DNA of 19,478 nt, taken from the NCBI GenBank assembly GCA_001598975.1, contig BBXU01002243.1, positions 1 through 19,478 on the forward strand, given 5' to 3'. Shown here one piece after another: positions 1-6,390 of the stretch. The position numbers and the translations under genes are program-made. Numbering within the stretch: the first letter of the stretch is position 1; the number at the start of each line of letters is the position of its first letter. Under the pieces are notes generated by a model. It saw nothing but the letters and a program-made list of their open reading frames with translations, was not told the DNA's origin and did no database searches. Origin of the DNA: Parachlorella kessleri. Taxonomy: Eukaryota; Chlorophyta; Trebouxiophyceae; Chlorellales; Chlorellaceae.

Positions 1-1
1 T

Positions 2-333
2 TGCCACGTCAGCCAGCTAGCATAGTGGCGGGTGCGCCCTAAGAAGTCACCCAGGCTATGCCAAGGCCGCTTATTCAGGATTACACCGTTCGTCAATGAG
101 CACCCTTCGGTGTTGTACTGATTGCTACCGGTGGTACACATGATCCGCCTGCTGACACTAGGGGCAGCGGTGGTAGAAGTACTGCCGTGAAACAAAAGCG
201 AGGGCGACAGGAACCCCAAAGAGATGCGCCTCGGGAAGTTCCCCTCCCTGTCCAGACGACCCCACCAGTCCAAACCTTGGCGCCCCGAGGAGGAGGAGGT
301 AACCCCTTGCCAAGCCAGCAAGCACGACGACTG
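2..333 (+). pseudogene. 5' fragment of a decayed copy of the lipocalin-like gene at 6391-8674 (promoter-proximal DNA plus first half of exon 1)
   Basis: This stretch aligns almost base for base with 6253-6582, so it covers about 140 bp of upstream DNA plus the first half of exon 1 of the intact gene. The start codon is kept at 140-142 and begins the same peptide, MIRLLTLGAAVV. A one-base deletion after it shifts the frame, and a TGA follows at about 188-190. Past the shift, the basic and proline-rich stretch (QKRGRQEP...) is still readable in another frame, with several substitutions. The alignment stops abruptly at 333 and resumes at 1741. The homology reaches the left edge of the window, so the duplication probably starts outside it. 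The copy cannot make the full protein. Confidence 0.88.
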
Positions 334-424
334 ACTAGCACATTTGGGCCCGATGACCAACACTATGGGGAAGGCCCTATCCCATGGGCATCCTATGGAA
401 TTGTCCTATGGGCATCCCATGACA

Positions 425-526
425 GGACGACTGTGGGACAAAGCTGTGGGACCACTGTAGGATGACTGTGGGACCACTGTGGGATCACTACAGGACCACT
501 GTGGGATCACTACAGGACCACTGTGG
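425..526. repeat. 22-bp tandem repeat array, about 4.5 units
   Basis: The clearest units are 471-492 and 493-514 (GGACCACTGTGGGATCACTA plus CA), which are identical. A 12-base partial unit follows at 515-526. A diverged 22-base unit lies at 449-470, and a more distant one of about 24 bases at 425-448. A related half-unit (GGGACCACTGTAGGAC) appears again at 1448-1463 on the far side of the insert, so the unit probably belongs to the inserted element rather than being an isolated minisatellite. Confidence 0.8.
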
Positions 527-752
527 ATGGCGCCAGCGGGGAGGTGGGGCTGCTCTTCAGAGGGAGGCCCCCACTGCGCAGGAGTGGGACAAGTTTCAGG
601 AAACAGGCTGTGTTCGTGTTTGAGAGAGCCGGCATTGGTTAGCCAAGACTCGCCTTGCTGCCCCTGCTCTGTCTTGTAGACGATAGCCCTTACAACGTGT
701 AGGTGCACACGGCTGCCCTCATCCTCCAGTCTGAATGCATCACATCACGTGA

Positions 753-1112
753 GCACCCCTCGAGCGTCGACGCAGGTCCTATTATCTGAAGGTCACCTAT
801 GCTGGGCCATCAGGGAGCCAGGATGCCTACGTGGCAGAGGCAGCCCTGTTTGTGCGCATTGGCAACCCCAGTGCTGAGTAGGCAGCAGCAACCGCTGGTG
901 AAGAGGAGCTGGATAGCCGCGCAGCATAGCAGGCCAGCGAGCCAGGCGCCACAGTGCTTGCTGAGGCTAGGCAGCGAGTTGCTTTGTGTGACTTCTACCG
1001 CCTGCAACCCCCGCTAGCTGACTCTGAGAGTGGGGATCTCCTTGCCGCCCACCGGTGGGCTCTTGGCACCGGGCGCAGCTGTTTGTGGATGGAGAATATG
1101 CCGGGACTGTGA
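753..1112 (+). pseudogene. possible decayed coding stretch interrupted by two amber codons
   Basis: One frame stays open from 753 to 1110 except for TAG codons at 879-881 and 927-929. It reads like a normal soluble protein, for example SGSQDAYVAEAALFVRIGNP, then ARQRVALCDFYRLQPP, then a TGA at 1110-1112. It lies inside the insert and may be the remnant of an element-encoded protein. I recognise no family. GC-rich DNA often has long open frames by chance, so confidence is low. Confidence 0.25.
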
Positions 1113-1630
1113 ACCCAACTGGCGGACAGTGTGCTAGAGCTTTAGTGATGCGAGTATTGAAAAGGTTTAGTCAGACATGACGCTCTTTTCCTCTCCTTTG
1201 CGCATGCCTAGCCGAACTGCTGGGCTTGATATGGGTGCTGCGGTAGGCAGCTGAGGACCTTTGCTAACTATTACTGTGCCACGGAGAGCGCCATGCTTCC
1301 ACAGTACATGTTCCTGAGGTCATGTGACGACCCAGAAGGCAGGCAAGCTGGAGACGGGACGGCATAGGACGCCTGGTTGGGGTCATCCTATAGGTAGGAT
1401 GCACATAGGACGCCTGGCGCCCATAGGATGCCTTCCTATGGCACTATGGGACCACTGTAGGACAGGTACTGGACAGCCCTTCCCCATAGTGCAAGGTTAC
1501 ATTTGTATGGTGGATGGAGGTTTTAACCAAAGTGACCAGGGTTGGTTACCAGGGTCGTAACTTTGCTCTGTGGCGGGATTTACAACGGTTACGCTAGTTG
1601 GGCAGCGATCTTTGCTCCCCAACTATAGTC

Positions 1631-1732
1631 AGAACCTGGGTCAGTACGGCTTACCCCCCCAGGCACGGAGGTTCCCTACTGCGTTCAGCTACTGTTGTGA
1701 GAACCTAGGTCAGCACGGCTTACCCCCCCAGG
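1631..1732 (+). repeat. 33-bp direct repeat pair (1631-1663 and 1700-1732)
   Basis: AGAACCTGGGTCAGTACGGC followed by TTACCCCCCCAGG occurs at 1631-1663. It recurs at 1700-1732 with two substitutions, a 69-bp period. The second copy ends 8 bases before the point where the decayed gene copy resumes. This may be part of the right end of the insert. Confidence 0.75.
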
Positions 1733-1740
1733 GGGTCAGT

Positions 1741-1815
1741 ACTGTCGTGGTGACGACAGGCCCTCGTCCAGTCTATCCAACTGGAGCTCAGCTCCTGCTG
1801 CGACTGTAGTGCCAG
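1741..1815 (+). pseudogene. second fragment of the same decayed duplicate, continuing exon 1 after the insert
   Basis: The sequence from ACTGTCGTGGTGACGACAG onward matches 6584-6655 of the intact gene, which encodes the TVVVTTAPRPIFPPGSQLLLR stretch just before its first membrane segment. Substitutions and a TAG shortly after CTGCTGCGACTG end the coding potential. Similarity fades by about 1830. The membrane segments and all later exons have no counterpart here, so only the 5' end of the gene was duplicated or has survived. Confidence 0.82.
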
Positions 1816-1920
1816 CCTGGTAGTGATGGCTAGTTAGATACTTGGGCGCAGGCGCGTCAATACCACCACACAGGCCTCGTAGCAACGTGCCAGCCATGGG
1901 ACGGGTTTTCCCTTCACAGC

Positions 1921-2405
1921 GTCTGTCGTTATTAATCAGAGTTCCCAACCTGTATGCTGTGGGGTGCGGACAGCTAGCCCTGGCGGTACATGAAGGGCCC
2001 ACGTTTTCTACGCGATGGCAGTACCATGCGGAATTAGAATCAGTCCCTTAACCCGCTGCGCTCGTCGCGCAAACACCATCGCGGGCCTCCATGCAGGTCC
2101 ACTTGTACTCGCTTTGCCGTGCCCAGCCTCTCAGCCCTTTTCAAGCTTAATGCTGGTCAGCCCTAGGGCCCAGTATTCCCCGCAGAAGACCTGGGGGAGC
2201 GGAGGAAGGAGACCTACAGCTGCAGCCACCGGACCGTCTACCCTTCATTCCGTTTGTCTGTGGTGATCAGAGTTCCCATCTAGTATGCAATGGGGTGCCG
2301 ACAGGTGGTACGGTACAAAGAGTATCACACGCTTTGTCCGTGGCGGCAGTACCAAATCCGAATAATCATCGACCTCTGAAAGCTTAATACCGTGCGCTTG
2401 TCGCG
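1921..2405 (+). repeat. pair of diverged direct repeats of about 150 bp (1921-2075 and 2252-2405)
   Basis: Both blocks start with GTCTGT, share ATCAGAGTTCCCA and GTATGC.(G/A)TGGGGTGC followed by GACAG, and then share GGCAGTACCA. They end in a common TGCGCT(C/T)GTCGCG-type stretch. They are about 330 bp apart and differ by many substitutions and small gaps. No convincing coding frame is shared, so this looks like an old non-coding tandem or segmental duplication. It lies between the decayed gene copy and the nuclease gene. Confidence 0.65.
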
Positions 2406-2444
2406 GCGATCAGAAGTACTGGTCTAGCTGTGCTGATCGTCGCC

Positions 2445-4568
2445 ATGGTCGTTATGATGGCTGCTTCCGCTGCTTCCCTCCACCAGCAGCACGCCTTTTC
2501 CGGCACAAGAAGGCCCCGCACCAAGCTCACACCCCGAGCCACACCTCGCCACCATGTTGTTGATCTACCGAGGAGACTTTTGCAGGGAGAGCAGGGCCCA
2601 ACGTCTGCATGGGAGAGCATGCAACGGGGTGCATGCCAGGCGGGCCTGTCCTTCCTGGCGGCCCTGACGCTGGCCTCGGGACCAGCTTACGCCGGTGAAA
2701 CCTTGCTGGGACCAGCAAGGGTCGTCGATGGGGACACGCTGGAGGTCAGTGATACATTCTGGAGGTCACTCATACACTCATGCGAGTGAGTGGTCGGTTG
2801 ACCGAACTGGCGACTCTTGTCTACGGAGCTTGCCTATGCCCCGCTGGACGAGCACTAGTAGCTCTTCTTAGCTTGGGTGGCAGGTAGTGCGGATAGGGAG
2901 TGAGAGTTAAGCTGTACGAACAGGACTGGATGCAGAATGCACCCGAGTCTTGCCTTAGTTCTGAGCCAGTAGTTCTCTCCCAGGGGCCGTCCTTGTTATC
3001 CTATATCACACTGTATTCGCCTGTCCTGTCTGCTCCCTCCCTGTAACATAGCTCCCTGTGCCCAGGCCAACAATGGCCTCGCTGGTGGGGGTGCAGGTGG
3101 AGGACACCAAAATTCGTGTGAACGGTATAGATGCCCCTGAGAAGGCACAGCCGTGTCGCAACAAGAGTGGCAAGGTCTATGCCTGCGGTGAGTGCATGGC
3201 CTGGGCTGTGGAGTCTAAGGCTAGGTTTGTATGCCTGTTGCTTAGAGAGTGGAGTCAGATGGTGCCACTCCTCGTGGGCGGAGCGCTGTGTAGTAACTGC
3301 CCAAAGTTCACACTACCTTGCAGGACTAGATGCCAAGGCAGTCCTGGAAGCCAAGGTTGGCCAGACTCCTGTGGCCTGTGAGGTTAAGGAGTTGGACAAG
3401 TTCGGGCGGTCAGTGGCGACATGCTATGCCAACTCTGGGGCGGGGGAGGACCTTGGGGCCTATATGGTGGAGAGCGGCTACGCAGTGGCTTACTGGTGCG
3501 GCAGGGCCTTGGTAGGGTTTGGAACGTGCTTGCTTGCTGTGCGCATGGGACAACGATTCGTTTGTGCATGGTAGGGTTGTACTGACGGGGGGGGGGGGGG
3601 CCTCCCGTTTCGTCTGAAGAGGTTGAAGAAACGAGTGAGAATGCTGGACAGCGGCTACCCCCCAGCTGCTAGTGAAAGACAACCGCTGAGTCGTAGTACC
3701 AGTTTGCCAGTGCGGAACACGGCCTCTCTAGCCATGCTTGGGCCCCGCGTGTGTGTCTGCTGGCTGGTTAGCTCTTCGGCCTGCGCCGTCAGCTGAACTT
3801 GCAGTGATGCCTTACCCACCCTTTGTCCCGCTTGCCCATTCAGGAAGTACGGCACGGAGTACTGTCCGCTGCATGAGCAGGCGCGGGCCGCCAAGCGTGG
3901 CATCTGGGCCGGAAGCTTCCAATTGCCGTCAGACTGGCGCCACATGCCATTAGACATCGGTACTTGGATCTTGTGGTTGGTGGGCATAGTACATCCTGGC
4001 TTGTTGTTGGCCCCACCTGGGGGGACTCACGGCACCCTGGTCAGGTGGCGGTACGCTGTTAGACTAGACTAGACTAGACAGTGGCGCAAGTAGTAGCACC
4101 CACGAAACGCGAGCAGCCCAGCTGGGGCGACGCCAGGTCAAGCTTATTGATGTATGGACACTTCAAATGTGTACGCAGCCATGTTATTGAGACACTGTGC
4201 GGCCAGATTGCATGGATAGGCAGCAGTGAGTCAGCGGGACCTTGTGTGGGGGTTCCGGCATTGCATAAGCCCACCGGTACCGCTCCTTGTTTGGTGCTGC
4301 AGATGACGTTGTGGGTGTGCCCCCTCCATGCCCCGGGCCCACAGCTGAAGTCACCAACGTCCAGGGGGATGCTGTTCCAGCTGATGAGCTGCCGCCCAAC
4401 CCGCAGTGCCCCATCAAGGGCAACATAAATGCCAAGGGGGAGAGGATCTACCACGTGCCTGGTGGGAACTTTTACGACGCCACATCCGTTGAGGTGTCTG
4501 AGGGCGAGCGCTGGTTCTGCAGCGAGAGGGAGGCGGTGGCAGCCGGTTGGCGGGCAGCGAAAAGCTAG
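2445..4568 (+). CDS. staphylococcal nuclease-like (SNase) protein, probably plastid/thylakoid-lumen targeted, five exons, 314 aa
   Basis: Exons are 2445-2744, 3097-3187, 3324-3495, 3844-3959 and 4303-4568; all introns are GT-AG and the phases join cleanly. The SNase fold spans about 88-213. By alignment with the Staphylococcus enzyme, the calcium and catalytic residues are all present: D97 in DGDT, R107, D112 and E115 in IRVNGIDAPEK, and R159 in KFGRSV. A phosphodiesterase cutting DNA or RNA is therefore expected. Residues 262-314 form a separate C-terminal module (CPIKGNIN, GERIYHVPGG, GERWFCSE, AAGWR) with cysteines C262 and C299. It is seen after bacterial nucleases, where I believe it is annotated as a 'sunset' domain. 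Residues 1-60 are rich in Ser, Ala and Arg like a transit peptide. 65-83 is hydrophobic and ends in AYA before G84, like a thylakoid-lumen signal. ATGs at 2454 and 2457 are alternative starts. The location is inferred. Confidence 0.9.
2875..2983 (+). repeat. 109-bp dispersed intronic repeat, copy 1 (intron 1 of the nuclease gene)
   Basis: It begins GGGTGGCAGGTAGTGCG, contains GGATGCAGAATGC, and ends CTCTCCCAG. It aligns without gaps along its full 109 bases to 7614-7722 in an intron of the lipocalin-like gene. A shorter copy lies at 8050-8130. Identity is clearly above chance but incomplete, so the copies are not recent. Confidence 0.85.
3587..3600 (+). repeat. run of 14 G
   Basis: A homopolymer of 14 G lies in intron 3 of the nuclease gene. 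A similar run of 15 G is at 14030-14044, in an intron of the 13510-14519 gene. Such tracts can form G-quadruplexes and are also prone to sequencing length errors. Confidence 0.9.
4060..4079 (+). repeat. TAGAC microsatellite, four units
   Basis: Four perfect TAGAC units lie in intron 4 of the nuclease gene. They are short, and no function is evident. Confidence 0.85.
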
Positions 4569-5540
4569 AAGAGACCCCACCCTATATGGTGAGGTTTGGC
4601 CAGAGCGCTGTACCACGGCTGTGGCAGTAAGCCGCGGGTCTGGCTGTAGAGGCCTTGGTTGTGCTGTGGGGAGGTATCTGTGCTCTGATGGCAAAGGCTG
4701 AACACAGTACGGAATCGTTACTTATCATGCATTCCATGATGAGATTGCGCATACACGTGCAAGAGGCTTTCCCTTCGTACTGGGGGTCTTACAACAGTGC
4801 GGCAGCAGGTGTGAGCCGACATGGACGTCGTCAATGTTGGCAGGTAGGCACGTAGGGAAGGGAGGACTTCACCAACTGAGGCCTCAACTTTCAGGCTCTT
4901 TTCTTTGTTCCAAAGTATTGCTGCTTTTTGTGATGAGTTGGGGTGACACTACCACTTGTTATTCTAGACACTTGATCCCCTGTCATCAAGTTGGGCGTGG
5001 CTCTTGCCTGCTCCATAGGTTTTGGAAGCTTAATATGCCATTGAGGGATGAAGCAATGATAGCTCATCCGTTTATGAGACTCTTACAGGTCCGGCGTTGT
5101 CGTGTACTGCAGCTTGAGCATGATGGCAAGCCCTGAAGGAAGGGACGTCCCGTCGACGTCACTCGCTTTCCCCTTTTGTGTTTAAAAATAAAATACTAGC
5201 TAGCCCATTGAGGACGTTGGAGGCCTGCTCCAGCACTGCTGCCCAGCCAAGGGCCCCTTTGTCAAAGTGCCAACGGTATGCACCTTATTTCATTGCGTTC
5301 GGGACAAGAGCAAGAGTGCTGCTTGCATTGCAGCCCTGATATGACTTGCATGACCGGAGTTGAGCCTGAACCTGCTTTCTACTTGGGGGACTTCATTTTG
5401 TCCAACCTGCAACTAACCTAGCCTGTTTTGTGCATGAGGTCTACTATGGGTCTGACGGCTGGGATTTGCTGGTACATTCAGTACCTTTGTCCGTACGACA
5501 GCACACTTGCTGGTACAACCATGACATTTGCTGGTAACTG
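4569..5540. other. intergenic stretch downstream of the nuclease gene, no gene supported
   Basis: This presumably includes the nuclease gene's 3' UTR. No TGTAA occurs on the plus strand until 5670, so either the 3' UTR is about 1.1 kb or another signal is used. An AATAAA lies at 5187-5192 in an A-rich patch. Open frames are short and show no family motifs. Low codon coherence and frequent stops argue against coding DNA. Confidence 0.6.
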
Positions 5541-5547
5541 ACAAGGG

Positions 5548-5555
5548 TATAAAAG
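5548..5555 (+). promoter_or_regulatory. TATA-box-like site (GGGTATAAAAGCC context)
   Basis: TATAAAAG in a GC-rich frame matches the eukaryotic TATA consensus closely. About 40 bp downstream an ATG at 5596 opens a 17-codon frame (MSSGKLMPDSVQLWQRA) ending at 5649, and a TGTAA signal follows at 5670-5674. This could be a very short transcription unit, or the box could be fortuitous. Confidence 0.35.
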
Positions 5556-5669
5556 CCGTCTTTCCTCACTTTGTCCTTTGGCTTTTCCTTGGTTATGAGT
5601 TCAGGCAAGTTGATGCCTGATAGTGTACAGCTTTGGCAGCGAGCCTGAGCTCGCTCGAGTGCCCCCAAC

Positions 5670-5674
5670 CTGTA
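5670..5674 (+). terminator. TGTAA, candidate green-algal polyadenylation signal
   Basis: This is the only plus-strand TGTAA between the nuclease stop codon and the palindrome cluster. It could end the nuclease transcript (a 3' UTR of about 1.1 kb) or a short transcript started at the TATA-like box at 5548. A 6-bp hairpin, GCGAGC-CTGA-GCTCGC, lies just upstream at about 5639-5654. Confidence 0.4.
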
Positions 5675-5721
5675 ACTAAAGCATGACTTGGCCGGTTGAC
5701 CTCAGCAGGAATGCCCCAATA

Positions 5722-5783
5722 CTGTAGCCAGTCACTAGTGACTGGCTACAGAAGAAGCTTCTTCTGTGAGGCTTAAGCCTCAC
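5722..5783. repeat. chain of three end-overlapping perfect palindromes (30, 20 and 18 bp)
   Basis: Palindrome 1 is 5722-5751, centred on ACTAGT. Palindrome 2 is 5748-5767, centred on AAGCTT. Palindrome 3 is 5766-5783, centred on CTTAAG. Each is perfect and has no spacer. Neighbours share their ends: ACAG at 5748-5751 and GT at 5766-5767. The whole 62 bp is therefore accounted for by palindromes, and either strand could fold into three hairpins in a row. An imperfect fourth hairpin follows at 5796-5817. No coding frame uses this DNA. Confidence 0.95.
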
Positions 5784-5795
5784 GGACAATAGCAG

Positions 5796-5817
5796 CAAGT
5801 GCACTACACAGCACTTG
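5796..5817. repeat. inverted repeat CAAGTGC / GCACTTG with an 8-base loop
   Basis: A perfect 7-bp stem (5796-5802 with 5811-5817) lies 13 bp after the palindrome chain, making it the fourth hairpin of the cluster. It may be part of the same structure, or coincidence. Confidence 0.6.
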
Positions 5818-6157
5818 AAAACCAGCCACACTTCCTAGCTCACACTCCCAATTGCAAGCCAGCAACACACCGTACTTGGCAGCAAGCTAGACATCCTGTT
5901 GTCGTTTCTAACTCAGCAACCCAATGTTAGTGCCATCCGGGCACATGCAAGCACAGCAGTGCTCCAAGCTACCCCCTTCCAGTCTTAGCAACACTCCCTG
6001 ACAGTGCTAGCCCGAAAGGATCTGCTATCCTTAGACAGTAAAGAAGCTGGAACCTCCCTCAGCAAAGGCACCCTAATGGCGAAACATTTGGGGGCTGCGC
6101 CTTGCTTGACAAAGGTCTTGCCATCAACTTTCCATGTCGGCAGTGCTGGAAAGCTTT
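5818..6157. other. region upstream of the lipocalin-like gene, no gene supported
   Basis: The reverse strand holds an open frame of 90 codons at 5985-6257 (containing KSFPALPTWKVDGKTFVKQG). It has no motif I recognise and overlaps the TATA-like element of the next gene. I see no splice-joined continuation, so I do not call it. Confidence 0.5.
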
Positions 6158-6164
6158 TATAAAA
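6158..6164 (+). promoter_or_regulatory. TATA box candidate for the lipocalin-like gene
   Basis: TATAAAA at 6158-6164 (in TTTATAAAATAG) is 227 bp upstream of the start codon at 6391. With a start site about 30 bp downstream, the 5' UTR would be about 200 bases. The duplicated fragment at 2-333 begins about 95 bp downstream of the corresponding position, so whether that copy had this box cannot be seen. Confidence 0.45.
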
Positions 6165-6220
6165 TAGAAGCACTGCACCAACAATGCCATTGTGCCAACC
6201 AACCTCTGCTAAGACAGCCA

Positions 6221-6245
6221 GGTTACAGAGCTGGGTTACAGAGCT
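6221..6245 (+). repeat. 12-bp direct repeat GGTTACAGAGCT in the 5' region
   Basis: GGTTACAGAGCT occurs at 6221-6232 and again at 6234-6245, separated by one G. It lies between the TATA-like box and the start codon of the lipocalin-like gene, so it is probably in the 5' UTR. It may be a slippage duplication. Confidence 0.75.
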
Positions 6246-6390
6246 CGTGCATGCCACGTCAGCGAGCTGGCATAGTGGCGGGTGCGCCCTATCATGCCAC
6301 CCAGGCTATGCCAAGGCCGCTTCATCAGAATTTACACCGTTCGTCAATGAGCACCTTTCGGTGCTGTACTGATTGCTACCGGTGGTATAC

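Larger units (their letters stand above)
361..1491. repeat. inverted repeat pair of 14 bp inside the insert (361-374 and 1478-1491)
   Basis: CACTATGGGGAAGG at 361-374 reappears as its exact reverse complement at 1478-1491. Next to both arms are related subterminal words such as CCTATGGGCATCC on the left and GGATGCCTTCCTATGG on the right. Terminal inverted repeats with subterminal repeats are typical of cut-and-paste DNA transposons. The roughly 1.1 kb between the arms would be a non-autonomous or decayed element nested in the larger insert. The element class is inferred. Confidence 0.5.
330..1740. mobile_element. 1.4-kb insert splitting the decayed duplicate; possibly a degenerate, nested DNA transposon
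   Basis: The insert is defined by comparison with the intact gene, where the flanks at 333 and 1741 are contiguous. Its boundaries can be read as starting ACTGAC and ending GTCAGT, a 6-bp inverted match. Equally, ACTG is present at both junctions and could be a 4-bp target duplication. Inside, a 14-bp inverted repeat lies at 361-374 and 1478-1491, flanked internally by related short motifs (CCTATGGGCATCC and ACCACTGTAGGA types). A 22-bp tandem array lies at 425-526, and a 33-bp repeat pair lies near the right end. I see no intact transposase. A non-autonomous element, or successive insertions, fits the structure, but the class is unknown. Confidence 0.55.

Noticed and set aside
471..526. CRISPR-like array
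   Set aside because: The units are directly abutting without unique spacers, and the setting is a eukaryotic nuclear genome.
406..708. Open frames on both strands across the 22-bp repeat array
   Set aside because: They arise from the repeated units, which lack stops in some frames. The peptides are repetitive and the region is inserted DNA.
4081..4428. 115-codon plus-strand open frame overlapping intron 4 and exon 5 of the nuclease
   Set aside because: It is in a different frame from the conserved C-terminal module and has no motif of its own.
5985..6257. 90-codon minus-strand open frame upstream of the lipocalin-like gene
   Set aside because: No family signal, no splice continuation, and it overlaps the promoter region of a well-supported gene. 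Left as possible but unsupported.
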